Numbered from the stretch's first letter, positions 21,661 to 34,900 are shown. The stretch is 64,000 nucleotides of DNA from Lithospermum erythrorhizon (GCA_019722365.1 JADFUC010000391.1:806001-870000); one strand, 5' to 3'. A program made the numbers and translations. The notes: generated by a model not told the origin, from the sequence alone.

Positions 21661-23665
21661 TAACCGCTAATAAATATAGACACAATTATCCAAAAGATTT
21701 CTATTACAAAGACTATTAATCATTATTTAATCTTTAAGTACCTTTCACAATCTTCATGCGATATTGCCTTTTTAAGAAAGATTGTAATAATCGCTTCTTT
21801 CTTTGCTTATCAAGTGTTTGGATCCGGGTCTGTCAATATCTTATGGTCCCGAACCTGATCTACCGTCGGATTCGAATTGTGACTACGTGAAGCGATCACA
21901 AACACTACGACAAGCTTGGCCAGATTTTAGTGAAGGTACAAAAATATAAGAGATATACTAGCCAGTAATTTAGAATTAAGAGAGAGCGATTAGTAAATGA
22001 GCAGATGGCATGGAGTGTCATGCTACCAACTTCTGCTGGGACGCCATCGTCACGATCTTATTCAATCTAACTTCTGCCAAGCCTTATCCATATAGAAAGT
22101 CCAAGAATTTGCCCATACTCATTCAAAACTATACATATTATTGCCCATCCGATGAGTGGTTATCTAGGAATTGAAGGAGATGTGTGAAGAAACTCTATAT
22201 GGAAAACCGCTTCATTGGATAAGCCCCAAATAAGTGTTGTGATTAGAGGAAAACCGTTGTTTGATAAGTATCTCGATGACAAAAGAGCCCGCCGGTTAAG
22301 TGTTCATTCAACAAATGATTCTTATCAAGTGGATACCACACCTTCCATATACAGTATCCATACCGAAGATCGCGATCCCACCTAATCGTGGGTTATAGTG
22401 CTTTTGGTAACTTTTTTAAGGTTTTCCATTAGCCTACCGATGTCCATCATCGCTTCTTCGCTCTTGATATTTCTTTGTATAAAGTGATCTAAATTTTGCT
22501 ATAAAGGCATCCGCCGTTTAAGGTATGAATCTATGGATTTTGGGCGTAAGTGTGCCATACCAATCTAATGCGCGACTGACAAACTATTGGAAATGCCTTT
22601 GCATAAATACGCAGATTATTGGATGTGATTGTCGCCTTAGCTAAGAATCCTTGCAAAGTGTTTTATCTGACGCTGCCATTGAATTGGGTGAATCGCGCGA
22701 ATGAAACTCAGGCGTAGGAACCAAGGCCCAAACGTCAATGAACAACATCTTTATTTTGCATTCCTTTCTGTGATAAATGGGCCGGCATTTAATGCTTTCA
22801 TCATTTCTTTTTAATGTCCGCCAACTCTTTGTTGCAATTAGCGTAGCTGATCAACCCGAGCCGCATACCTACGTAGCGCTGCGCTGAGAGCCGCTCTCTC
22901 TCGTGGTTATCCCGAAGTTCTTCGGAACTTCGCCATTTAAGTTGTGTCGCCAATGCCCGTTGTAACGAGTATAAAGAAGACGATCGTATTGTCCTTTTCT
23001 CGCTCTTTATGTAGTTGTTTGTTAACCCTTGTATCTCACTTTTAATATTTTCGTGATATTAATTCTGTGTTGTCGTTGGATGGGTTATTTTGTTGTGACT
23101 CAAGGAACCTACCGTGAACGTACATGTTTGCATTTTCATGGTTTATTCTTTTCAACTTTTCTTGATGGCGCCAACCGATAATTTAACCGCTAACAACGAT
23201 AGATTACAATGATCCAAAGGACTCTATTACAAGACTACAATCGTATTATTCACTTTCACAATCTTGTGGATATGGTCCTCTGGGCAGCATTGTAATGATT
23301 GCTCTTTTTCGCTTTATCATGCGCCGAGATCCTACCGTCAATATAACGCTGGCTCGAATCGCTTCCGTCGTCGATTCTCAGTGCGAATTACAGCTGAGCG
23401 ATCACAAATAATTCGACGATCAAGTTAAGATCTTATATTTTAAAATAACGACTAGCAAATAGTAATTTTGGAATTAAAGAGATGGTGATTTGTCAATAGA
23501 CATTTATACCAAATACAAAGGAGTGTCACGTACCAACTCTCCATATAATGGTGCCACTTAACATGATCTTATTTACCTAATTTCATTAAAAATCTTATCT
23601 ATTTAGAGTTTCAAGCTTTACTGGGGTCATACTCATTCAAAACTATATATATGGGTGCTTCAGCT
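21661..23665 (-). mobile_element. Short gypsy-like LTR element (TRIM/TR-GAG-like) with gag-like remnant
   Basis: Two diverged direct repeats are offset by about 1.51 kb: about 21661-22140 and 23182-23665. Matches include taaccgctaa, ctattacaa, tttcacaatctt, agcgatcacaaa, ggagtgtca, accaactct/accaacttct and tactcattcaaaactata. The minus strand reads tggcgcca at 23173-23166, right next to the right repeat. This resembles the TGGCGCC primer-binding site of Ty3/gypsy elements and makes the right repeat the 5' LTR. In the minus strand both LTRs carry a TATA-like box before gttttgaatgag. The roughly 1 kb interior, read on the minus strand from about 23140, gives gag-like charged text (LTNNYIKSEKRTIRSSS; HERERLSAQR), then becomes interrupted by stops. 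No pol domains fit in the space. The outer LTR ends were not fixed. Confidence 0.55.
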
Positions 23666-24954
23666 TTCACTTTCAATTATATGGAATTATGGATCTATTT
23701 GTTTGTAAATTCTTGTGAAGTTAATGTGTACAGGAATCAATATGGGTTGGTGTATATCTATTGAAGTGAGACAAAAATGATTGTTTATTTGCTTATCTTA
23801 TCTCGGAGATCGTATTGGTGTACACGTAACTTATTGTATACGTAGTAATTTTTTACGTGTATCATTACATTTTAATGTTACATAAATGGGTTCCTTATTT
23901 CATCGTATTTTATATATTCATACCGAATTTTCTTTTTGAAGTTAAGGATTCCATCTTTTTTATTCCTAGGTTTTATGTTTTTGCCGGATTGATCCTCATC
24001 CCTGAACATCCCACCTAAGAATCATACCAAAATGGAACTAGAATATGTATGTTGGTATGTGCTGGTTTATTAGCATCTGATTAATCCTTTAGCATATTTT
24101 TTGTTATTTTTGGGTGCGAACTGTAACTAAAGTTGTGGTTATTGATCTAAGGGGGTAGATTTATGCAATTGCTAGAGGGGGTCCATTAAAGTCCTAGCCC
24201 ATTAGCTCTATAAATCTTCAATAATTAAGGAGTGGAGATTGACAAGTAAATTTGAAGATTCCTTTGGTCATTAAAGGAGTTGATTTATCTCTTTTTCTCA
24301 TGTAGGAATCTCAAACCATCACTCAAAAGTCCTCAAATGTCTTTGCTAGTATATTCAAAACATAGCCATTTATTCTAATATGCAAAATTTAATGTTGCAT
24401 ATTCACATAGAAGATACTAATGTCTCATGCTTACACTAGCCATCTTTTTAGTGGTATTTAAATCTTGTCATTCTTGATAAAAAGAAGCATGCAAAAATCA
24501 GGATATAATATAGTGGAAAAAGGAAAACCAAGATAAGATAAACAATAAACAATCATTTCTGTCTCACTGATTTATCTCTTGATGCTTCATAAATTATTAC
24601 AAAATACAACACATATATACAACGAACATTTCTAACCTAATGATCATCCCACACCTCCATATAAAAAAACAAAAAAACATATATGCAAACTATACAAACC
24701 TATACAATATATAGATTGACAACAACCCAAAACAAAAATAATACTTAGGTTGATCACTTGTATTTTGTCGTTTACTCATTCGATCATTTATGTTCTTGGT
24801 TTAACAAAAATGCACGTTCATATTCCATAACTCATCATTCTTGTCAATTTGCACACTTATTATATTATTGAAGTCTGTTTGTATTCAGTAATAAACAAAA
24901 TAATTTCTTGAATACATGAGTGATCGAATCGAGAAGAATAAGATTGATGATTTA
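23666..24954. other. Intergenic plus NHL gene 3' flank
   Basis: AT-rich sequence with no ORF of interest. The right part up to 24954 includes the probable 3'UTR of the minus-strand NHL gene. No repeat family was recognised. Confidence 0.5.
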
Positions 24955-25614
24955 TCAGACTGTGGTGGAACACTGAGTGCCCTGCCTGAAACGTAAAGGA
25001 CCTGATCCTGATGAGGCAGCAACCACTGAACCAAAGGGTATTATAGTCATGCAATTAACATTAAACCTATATTTACCAGAAACCCATGTTCCTATCTTCC
25101 ACCTAAGCCTCCCAATAGCCTTAAGATTCATCATTAATCTCCCTGCAGTTTGGTCTCTCTCAACTTCATAACCAAAAGATGGAGCTACTGGAAGCATGTT
25201 TCCATTAAGTGAAGCTGATAATAACTCAGTATCTTCATGTCCTTGATAGAATTCAGGGAGAGGGGTGTTTTGAGTAATTTGCATGCCTTTGTAAGATGCA
25301 TAAACTTGTATTTCATCATAATATATGCCTACCCTTTGGTTTGGATTCTTGGAGAGTAGAGTTAGTCTAATGGAGGAGTTTAGGGTGGAGAAGTTTGGAA
25401 TGTTTGAGAGGTTGAATTGGTATATGTCGGCTTGTTGAAGAGAGAATTGAGGTTTCTTGGGATGTAGAGTGAGGTAAACAAGTAAGATGAGGGAGAGAAT
25501 TGAGAGGAGTAAGGTGGATAATGAACAGAGGAATTTCTTGTTGAATTTTTTGTTAATGGTGAAACCTTGCTTCTTGGCACAATGTTTTGGAGATGTTTCA
25601 TGGATTTGAGACAT
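24955..25614 (-). CDS. NDR1/HIN1-like (NHL, LEA_2) membrane protein
   Basis: Single exon, 219 residues. NHL proteins are plasma-membrane proteins with a short cytosolic N-terminus, one transmembrane helix and an extracellular LEA_2 domain; several respond to pathogens or salicylate, but the role of this member is not known. The N-terminus is basic (KKQGFTINKKFNKK). Residues 28-50 form the hydrophobic helix, followed by TLHPKKPQFSL, the usual start of the LEA_2 domain. Family marks are the NPN motif at residues 90-92 and YYD at 98-100 (NPNQRVGIYYDEIQVYASYK), plus the GRLRWKIGTW and KYRFNVNC segments before the C-terminus. It resembles the NHL1/NHL12 group in length and order. The start codon is the first ATG after a long CT tract in the leader. 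No introns are needed. Confidence 0.9.
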   Translation of the reverse strand: MSQIHETSPKHCAKKQGFTINKKFNKKFLCSLSTLLLSILSLILLVYLTLHPKKPQFSLQQADIYQFNLSNIPNFSTLNSSIRLTLLSKNPNQRVGIYYDEIQVYASYKGMQITQNTPLPEFYQGHEDTELLSASLNGNMLPVAPSFGYEVERDQTAGRLMMNLKAIGRLRWKIGTWVSGKYRFNVNCMTIIPFGSVVAASSGSGPLRFRQGTQCSTTV

Positions 25615-25615
25615 T

Positions 25616-25618
<3 letters not shown>

Positions 25619-25656
<38 letters not shown>
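25619..25656 (-). repeat. (GA)19 / (CT)19 microsatellite in the NHL 5' leader
   Basis: An uninterrupted GA dinucleotide run on the plus strand, read as CT on the mRNA strand. It ends four bases upstream of the NHL start codon (cacaATG). CT/GA runs in plant leaders can bind BPC/GAGA-binding factors. It is expected to be length-polymorphic. Confidence 0.9.
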
Positions 25657-25660
<4 letters not shown>

Positions 25661-27966
25661 GGATTTGAAGAGGTTTAGAGTACAATGTTGTAAGGAGAGG
25701 GAGTGAGGATAAATAAATGTGGAAGTGAACTTAAGAAAGAAAGTTAGCAGAAAGAAGCAATCATGTTGTCCCAAAAGTTTGCTGCTTTTATGAATATTGA
25801 GTAAAAATAAAATTGTTACATTTAACTTCTTGTGTTTCACAAAAAGTAATCTATTTCATGGGTGATGACTTATGAGAAAAGATGTGATATAGTGTAGTGA
25901 ATGGACTCTTATGTACTACCATTTTGTGTTATCAGAAGTTTGAATTCTAGAGTTTTGCATAGATTAAAAAAAAAGTGATAATTATATCATTTAGCTCTTG
26001 TTACAGTATAATCTTAATTGAATAACTTATTTATTTTGTATGAATAAATCGATCCTTTTTGGAATAAAAATGAAGAAAACATCTATGTGATGGATTAATT
26101 TCGAAGCTAGCATGTAGTTGTGACTTTGTGAAGGAAGACTTACATGAAAACTTTTTGGAATTTGCCTTTAATTTTTTGGATCTTTTTAAAATTACATAGT
26201 TAGTTGAGGTTAAATTTATTTCATATTTTACTGATAATATATACTACTATTGAGTATTGATAATGACTATTAGGAGACTAATGAAGCTCCACCAACAAAA
26301 AAAGTGGGCAATAAAATGGACTGATAGAAGAAATGCACTCAAAGCGGCAATGGACATGATTGATCTTTTTCAAAAGCCAAAGAGTAGCAAAAGTTGAAAG
26401 TTGGATATTGATTGACTTCATGCATGCTAAAGTAATCAATGCCTGGTTGCTTGCAATTTTTTAATTTTTTTTCACATCTACTTTTCTTGAATCATATCTT
26501 TTAATTAACACTAATTAATTTATTGCAAAGATTCTTGTTACATCAAACTTCTCTCAAGTGTATAATCATTTCTAGTATATGTATATGATACTGGCATGGA
26601 CTAAAGTTCCATGTATTTAGATTCACTTTTACTGCTACCGGAAAAACGAGCAGTTGCAACGGGAAAAAAATTAGCTGCAAAGTTGTAACATGCCCAAGTT
26701 ATACTTGGACTTCCATTCGTTATGCTATGGGCTCGTAAGATCAATGTTGTTATGGTAGGAGTTGATTAGGACATTTTATATCATTGAATGAATATGCTTT
26801 GCAGTGATATTGCACTTAGCTAGAATCATGCAGACTTTATTACAAGTAGGTATCTCTGTGAATATCTCCAATGATGATTGACATAAGAAGGATTAAGAAA
26901 AGCAAGAAGCACTTTGAGATGGTAGAAAATTATTAAACGTAAAGCAAGTGCTCAAGAAATAAAGATTACAAAGCCTATCTCTTGATTCTGTATATGATGT
27001 AGTAATTGATATTTTCTGGACCTACCTGTTTTATTTAAGCTGTTAAAAAGGGTCATGAATCATGATATTCATGGTTGTTTATTTATTCCTTGGTGTGAAA
27101 AACATACCAAATGCTTTGAATTTTGTACATTGAGTTAGTCAAGGGGGGCAACATTGATTGATTTACAGCAATGTGGAAATGCTAAAGGAAGTAGTAGACA
27201 TGGAGAATCTAAAAATAGGACTTTGAGGGAGCCTTCAATCATTACGTGTCTCATGTATAATGGTTTTTTAAGCTAAGGTAACTGTGACAAACATTTCAAT
27301 GTAGGAGTGAGAAAAAAACTATAAAATCGATGTTGAGCGTCTCCCTTTATCCCTCTCTTGTCTTCATTAGCCCCCTCTTAGCTCCATCACTATAATTCGA
27401 AGACATGACTTTCTCCGAACCAAAAAAATGACAGAAAACCTTCATTGCTTAGATTTTTGGCAATTCCATGTCCTTCTGATCTAGTAACTATGTACTTCAA
27501 ATAAACTTGTCCTTTGCTATGGACAAAGCTATAAGGCATAGTTGTTACTTGTTACAACTTAACACTAGTCAGAGAGAAGGTGCAACTGTAGATTTCAAGA
27601 CAGAAAACTTCAAACAAAATAAATAAAATAAGGGGAGTGAATTTTTATCATAATTGGAAGAGGAAAACTAGAATGACTAAAACAAATGCTCACTGGAAAT
27701 GTGTTCCTATGTATGAACAAGAAACCAATAGCGAAACTGCAGCCCACTATGAGATGGGTAGCATGTGCCTGCTGCAAAAAAAAAAAAAAAAAACACTACT
27801 CTAATCTATCTACATCATGTGGAATGCTCTATAATGAACCATAATTGTCAGCACTACCATCCGCTACTCACTTCAAGGACACCGAGGGAAACCTGCAGTC
27901 CCTGATCAATCTGATACCTACTTTCATCTAGCCAGACTTCATCATGTCTTTTGATTTTATTGCACA
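25657..27966. other. Intergenic between the NHL and PRR5-like genes
   Basis: 2.3 kb of AT-rich DNA holding the NHL promoter on its left side and the 3'UTR of the PRR5-like gene on its right (a poly-A run lies at 27776-27792). No ORF, RNA gene or clear transposon was seen. Confidence 0.5.
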
Positions 27967-30900
27967 CTAATCACCTGAGCTACCAGCAGGAGCATCGTTA
28001 TGCACTTGACGAACAAACTGTCCCTTTACCCTTGGTCGCTGCTCAGCAAGTTTCTTCCTGCTTTCATATCTCACCTGAGCGCAAAAAATAAGTCAACAAT
28101 AATGAGAACGACTTCCATTTAGATCAAAACAAGTGCAACATATAAAAAACATCAGTTATGCTTGTTGAAAAATGGAGTTGGCGTAGAACTTTGATCTGCA
28201 TAATGAACTTTGATTTCTTCTGGGATAGAAAGGTACCTTTTTATCGTAGCATCTCTCTTTCCGCTTCAATCGAAATTTGTTTAGAGCTGCTTCTCTTTGC
28301 ATAGCTCGATGAGAATTCACATTATTCGAAGGATATTGTAGCATATCATTCATGCCTGGAAAGGCATTGACTTTGCAGTTGCTCCCGTAGTTAATGCTGT
28401 GAAAGTGACTAGCAGTACCATTGCCAAAACTGCTGTTTGTACTCTGATCAGTGGCAGAAGAAAAATATCCACGATCATCTAAAGTTTCTAGTTTATGCTC
28501 CTGCCTACTGTCACTCTGATCAGTGACATCATTACCGGTATTTTCCATCCAACAATTGGACTGCTGTAAATTTCCAGGTTCTTGATCCATTGGACGAGCA
28601 TGGATTACATTTGCTTGAGTAGAAGCTTGCTGATGACTAGCTAAACCTGGTCTCTGTCCAGGCAACGAGCCAGATTGCATACAGAATCTCTGTGGTATGG
28701 CTGGACCATGAGAATTGCCTAAATTCTCAAACCTTATACCTCTCAACGGAATTGGAGCTTGTATTACTCTCTTCTCCGGTATACAGTAGGTGATCTCAGA
28801 TTGCCCTGGTTGACTGATGGACAGTGGGAAATAATTCTGGCTTATGGTGTGAGCACGAGCGTCTGAGTTGTAATCAAGGGACATTTGTTTATCAGAGTAG
28901 GTCGCATAGTCTTTCTGCTGATTACAAGTGCTTGGTGATGTTGATGGTTGCGGCTCCAATGTCCTATTAACATACCTGAGGGCAATATTTCATTCATAAC
29001 TATTAGAAATATGCCTCCAAGGAAGGAATGAAATAAAAATATCGATTTATGACTACTTCAATCCTAACACATCGTCCAATGCAAACAAAAGTAAGGCTGG
29101 GTACTTCAGGGCAATATCGATTTATGACAGTTGTGCACTCATTGATGAATCACTTTCCATCTACAAATTGATATAACTTTTCGAGAAGAAAGACCTTGAT
29201 CGAAGGTTGGGCATACATAATGTATAACAAGGCGACAGAAGCTCACCTTGTAAAAGCTGATGCATCTGAGCGGTTTAGCATTGGTCTTTCATCTGTGTCT
29301 TGATTAACGGAACCGCTAGGATTAGATCTTCTCAGAGAAAGATCCAATAGGGGTGAAGGATCTGTCTTATTTACACCCATATTTGGAGCAGGACTTTGAT
29401 AACTGCATTTTAGGTAGTTATTAAAAGCTCCAATCAAGTCAATTGCTTCTCGAGGACTCGCACAAGCATGGCTATCTGGAGTTTCACTGACAAAATTCCT
29501 TTGTTGACAGTGATCATCAACATTTCCAGTAGTATCACAATCATCTCTGGTAGTAGCCACCTGAAGTCCTATTTAAATATCATATGGTGAAATTAGATTA
29601 TGAGTTTAAAGTGACAATGTCGGGTTTGAGATATTACTGGAAAGAATTGTAAACTTACCAGCTGGCTGTTCGTCATGCATATGTGAATCCTTACTTGCAG
29701 TGGCACATTCATGTTGGCTCATATTTGTATCGCTCGAAACAGACTTGTTTTCTTTCGGTTGTAAAAGTTCCTGAGTACATTCTACATCTGCTTCTTCAGC
29801 ATCTATCTCTGGCTTAGTGCAAGAGCTCTGCATACAAAAAGAACGTGAAACCTTGTAAAATATTGGGAACTTTGATCTGACGAAGCTAGTTTTCATAAAG
29901 ATAGATAAAGCCATCCATATAATAATGGACGAAAGGTACCTCATAACTAATGGTGGAAGAAATGTTACCTGAGCATCACTTCCTTTGTCAATGCGTTCTC
30001 TGTTTCTCTGAACGCAAGCCATATAACCACTCGAGTGATTGCTTGTAGCATTATTTTCTGCAGTGGCTTCAACCTTTGGTTGTGCAACACTCTCATCTAC
30101 AGGCCCATGTGCACTACCACTTGACTGTTAATGATACCACAAATATTTCAATATTTTGATATGTGTGTATTTCATTTGAAAATTCAGTACATAATCAGGG
30201 AACGTTTCAACAGCAAAATAGTAGAAAATAACGAGGCTTACAGCTTGCCTCCTCCAAACATGCTGCCACAAATTTCCTAGCTCGTTTTTTCGAACAGGCT
30301 TCACAAGAAAGTCTGCTGCACCTCTCAGCATACACTTGTAAACAGTACTCACTGAATCTTGAGCAGACATCACTGCATAGTAAAGAAGGAAACTGTAAGT
30401 AGGGATCATCAATAGATAACTAAAAAGCAATAGAATTGAAGTCGAAATAATTCAACAAAATCGAATGATGCCATACTTATAACAGGAATGTTTTTGCAAT
30501 TCTCATGCTCCATAATCAGAGTAAGCAAAGCAAATCCAGAGATCGATGGCAAATCAACCTCAGTTAGTATGAGATCAATATTATGTGATCTTTCTCTCAG
30601 CACCTCCCACGCCTTTAAGCCGTCGGAAACAGCTGCAACTGCTCAATCACGGAGATAAAACGCTTAATTTCCAATAACATAACCCTTTTGAACAAAAAGT
30701 ACTATCAAGGCACTAGGATGTAGGTATGATGCTTGAAGCTAATAAAAACTCCCTTCATCAAATGAAGATTGTCTAGTTTGATTTTCAATGCTCAAAATTA
30801 ACAAACTGTGTAGCTTCAACTGACACACAAGCCAAATTCAGTACCAAAAACAAACAAATTTGAAGGGACAAAACTGTTCAATTATGCTTCTAGTAATTAG

Positions 30901-31374
30901 CCAAGATTAAGCTAAGACAACAAGACTTAGATCTATAACATTCAGCAAATACAACTAATTCTACTAAAGAACTAAGTCAACTACACAAAGTATCACAAAA
31001 TCAGTACAAATTTCACAAAATCTTGAACAGAACATATCATTCAGCAAATACAATTAATTCTACTAATGAACTAAGTCAACTAAACATATTATCACAACAC
31101 TAGTGAATATTAAACAAAATAGCCAACCTCTATAGCTGCATTTCCTAAGGAGAGCAGTAATAATCTGCCTAGTTGAATCATCAGCTTCAACTAACAACAC
31201 CCTCAACACCATATTAGGAAGAAACCTCTCCCACTTCACTACTCTAGAAGAAGCTGCAGATGTTGAACCTCCATCAACACCTTTCTTCTCTACTTCAACA
31301 CTTGCTAAATCCTCTGTTTTCATATCTGTATCTTTAACCACCATTTCACTTCTACTCAATACAACTTCTCCCAT
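27967..31374 (-). CDS. PRR5: Two-component response regulator-like PRR5 (pseudo-response regulator, clock component)
   Basis: Eight coding exons on the minus strand: 31374-31128, 30638-30477, 30372-30242, 30124-29969, 29827-29659, 29568-29247, 28975-28237 and 28074-27967. They give 677 residues with consistent phases. PRR proteins repress morning clock genes (CCA1, LHY) in the nucleus and link the clock to flowering. The pseudo-receiver domain (about residues 55-175) has [39 protein letters not shown] (Glu replaces the phospho-acceptor Asp), [20 protein letters not shown] and [20 protein letters not shown]. The C-terminal CCT domain reads [17 protein letters not shown], then [23 protein letters not shown]5 rather than PRR7 or PRR9 is suggested by [30 protein letters not shown] and [17 protein letters not shown]. 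Exons 3 to 4 join as [12 protein letters not shown]. Two evening elements and a 42-bp tandem repeat lie upstream. Confidence 0.92.
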
Positions 31375-31465
31375 TTCTTAATATTCTAGTAGCTTCAATT
31401 CACAATAAAAAAATTGTATAAGCTACTATAACTCCTTATACTCAAAACGCACAATTCTTTTCTAT

Positions 31466-31640
31466 TTTTCTCTCAAACCCACAAATAAAAATTTGATCTT
31501 TATCTTTTTTTTCTCAAACCCACTAATAAAAATTTGATCTTTTGATGATTTCTGTAAAACCCACTAATAAAAATTTGATATCTTTTGATATTTTCTCTCA
31601 ACCCCACTAATAAAAATTGGATCTTTTGATGTTTTGGCCT
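31466..31640 (-). repeat. Four tandem ~42-bp repeats just upstream of the PRR5-like start
   Basis: Units recur at 31478, 31519, 31560 and 31603 (plus strand), each built on cccactaataaaaatttgat and followed by a T-rich segment ending in ctca. Periods are 41, 41 and 43 bases. The block lies about 90-270 bases upstream of the ATG, so it is probably in the leader or core promoter. Confidence 0.85.
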
Positions 31641-31716
31641 ATGTCTTATACAAAATAATTTTTTTATTACCAAGTTGTATGTAGTGTGTCCAAATTCTTA
31701 CAACATGTTTATCTCC

Positions 31717-31725
31717 AAAATATCT
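31717..31725 (+). promoter_or_regulatory. Evening element (proximal)
   Basis: Exact aaaatatct, the binding site of CCA1/LHY/RVE MYB-like clock factors, 343 bases upstream of the PRR5-like ATG. PRR5 of Arabidopsis is a known evening-element target (RVE8 activates, CCA1/LHY repress). The match is exact; function here is inferred. Confidence 0.65.
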
Positions 31726-31878
31726 CAAAGTGGACAACTAAATGGCTATGTTGGACCTCAAATAACCACTTTTAAAAGCTCAAATCGGATGGTTCAAATT
31801 GATTCTTGAAAAATTTAAAGGAGTAGTTGAAATTTGAAAAAAAAATATTATTATTATTTAATTTTTTTATAAAGTTGG

Positions 31879-31887
31879 AAAATATCT
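31879..31887 (+). promoter_or_regulatory. Evening element (distal)
   Basis: Second exact aaaatatct, 162 bases beyond the first and 505 bases upstream of the PRR5-like ATG. An ACGT-core motif (ccacgtc, 31931-31937) lies close by. Both evening elements have the same orientation. Confidence 0.6.
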
Positions 31888-31937
31888 GGAAGAAATAAGG
31901 ATGATTTCACAAGTGTATGGTTGGAAATGGCCACGTC

Positions 31938-34900
31938 TTAAGGGTGGATGCTTAGATCCAAAAGTAAAGTTTCATTGGTTCACTTGTCCCTTTCTTCTTC
32001 TCTTGATTTTGGTGGGTGGCTATCAATTATTTCTTTTTTAATATCTACATCCAAAAACCCACCACTGCTATAAGCATATCGAAACAATGTTTAAAAAGTA
32101 TGAAATTACTATTTTAACCTCCTTTATTTGTAAATGTAATATTTCAGGGAGTTTTATTTAGAGACATTTTTTTGAGACGGTTTTAAGTGTGTTTTTTGTC
32201 CCCTCTCAAAAACTAGTACTATTGAAGGATTTAATTAATAAGATTATTAATGCGTTCGTCCTTAAATGATCGTTAAGTTTATTTTTTTCGTGATCAAAGA
32301 AAATAAATTTCATTAATTGATGCAAAATTGATTTGGATTAATTTGATATGTTGATAGTAAAATATGTTAAAATTAATGATTTGTTATAAATCATCAAAAT
32401 CCAAAACTGGATTATTTTTAGGAATAAAGAGAGAATTACTCCAATTAGCTCAAATTATAATCTTAATCATTCAAATATTAATCACAATTCTTAACCAATT
32501 ATTTTGAAGGTGGCATTTTGTAATATATAAACATTCACACCAACAATTTGAGATGAGAGGATGTGTCAAGATGATTTATTGCAATTTTTACACTTTTAAT
32601 TGATACAAGTAACATTAATGTAAGTCAAAATTCATGTTAATTATGTATCACAAATATTGGAGTATCTTTTAATAACTATTCACATAAAATTTTGTAATAC
32701 ATGAAATTATTAGAATGAAGTATAGGAGGAGAATATGAGAATGCGTGATCTATCTGGCATTCGAATAGTATTTTTTTTAAGCGAAATAATAATTTACCAA
32801 AAGACGAAACGCTGCTTATTAAACATAAATAAAGAGGCGAAATAATCGTTTAACAGCCATGCACACCAAGTATATAACATCTGAGGTACAAAAGCCCCAC
32901 AAGTTCAGGCAACCACCATAGAACAATGGTTCTTTGAGATATTTTGTCAAATAGGGCATAAGGTAGTTATAGTGGGTTCTACCAAAAAGATATTTTCGTT
33001 TTTCGTATCTATTTAATGGACAATGGTTGGACACGTGGAGTCTCCTGCTATTGATCTTTATTTTGTGGCTTTGGAGGTGTCAACCTTACTTTGTTCTTCG
33101 GCTATTAAATAATAATTCTGCCTTAGGAAGACAATGATACTAATAAAATACTGTACTCCTTTATTTTTTGTTTTTGAGTAGAGAGATGGGGAATCATTCT
33201 CTCTTGCACTTCCTCCATAAAAGAATAACTTGCAGATCCTCTTCTATGGTGATGTATTCATACTAAGATATATGAAAATAAAGAAAAATTGTACTAGTAT
33301 AATAATTTTAGCACTTCATATACTAGTAATTACATCATAGCTATGAATTATGATGGTAAATCATATTAATCCATGAGATCACAAGAATTGTATGTATGAT
33401 CATCATTATTAGCATGTAATTGTTTATTAAAGACAATGATCGTTTATGTTATATAATACCGAGTACTAATTTGGACTAGCAAACTCTAGAATTAGCTCTT
33501 TATTTTTTAGAAATGTAAACTATATATGCAACTGCTTATGTTACTTTCATCAAGCATCAATCAATTTCTTTTTTGTAAAGTCGCATACGTGACTATGTGA
33601 AGTTTATTTAATAGATGAAAAAATAAATTTTGACAAGCAATCAATGAAATATATCCCCGTTTTACATGAAGTCCGTACCTAGAACACTAACCGGTTAATT
33701 TCCTATCGAAACTTATAATTGGTTGAATATTGATTTGTTTTCAAATACATGTATAATGCACTAATAGTTTACTTTATACGGAGTATTTATAAGTATGCCC
33801 TACGACTTAAAAATGAATTAGCAAGGTGTGTGAGTACACTTGTACTTTATTTAACGAATTTTGACAAGCAATACAACTTTTGTTTGACTATGAAAAAGGG
33901 GTAATGTCCACTAATGGAGGCATGAGATGTGGTAATGGCAAAACTTTCTATTTGAAATGGATGGTGAAGAGAAGAAGGTTACTCTTAGGATTCCTCATTA
34001 GTAAATCCAAAGGACTTAGTCTAGTAAAATCATAAAATAATAGAATAGAATTGACGATTTAAATGTAATAGGTTTGATTTCCTCGTTAGTGGTTGTGCTT
34101 TCATCTAATTTTTCTACTCAAATTGCTACAGTAACGGCGGACGTGGATGGGAGTTGTACATACACTAGCACAAGAGTACAACTATTCAACTCTTTTTTAT
34201 ATGTTGGGAAACAAATATCTACTCCTTAGATATTTATAAATATCTCCTAGATTTTTTGTATGAGTGGTGTACTAGTGTTCAATGTGTTGGCACTTTTTCT
34301 TTTTGTAATTGAAAGACAAATTGCGTCTTATATGGTCTCAACTATAATTCATGCCTTGGTTACCCTCATTGCCAACATGGTTTCAGAATAGAAAAATTGA
34401 CTATAAAAATGTTTGAAGGAGTAAATTGGAGATCATATGAAATTGTGTAAAATATGTATCTATTTAGTTACGTGGTCGGATTAAATTCAAAATTTCAGAT
34501 GATAACACATCCCTTAAATTTACTGCCCTCAAGTCAAACATAAGTATTTTGACCTTGAAGACAAGCCAACTATACTCTTTTATACTTCAAACACATCTTC
34601 TTCTTTTTTCTTTCAATTCTTATAGGACAATATAATCAAACAAATCCAACCATTAAGTCATATTAGCCACTTTCATAACAATATATAAAATGTTTATAAG
34701 ATATATATAATGTTATCTCACTTTTGAAATACTCGTATTATATTATTCATAAGTTACGAATCTTGAATTGATATTGTAAAAGGACCGAAACTACAAATTA
34801 ATTTAGATGATAGATTATACATTATTGGGGAGGGAAGGGGGGTATTTGTGCAAAGTACCAGTGACTTACATAATAAATTTTTTTAAATTTGTGGAAATGT

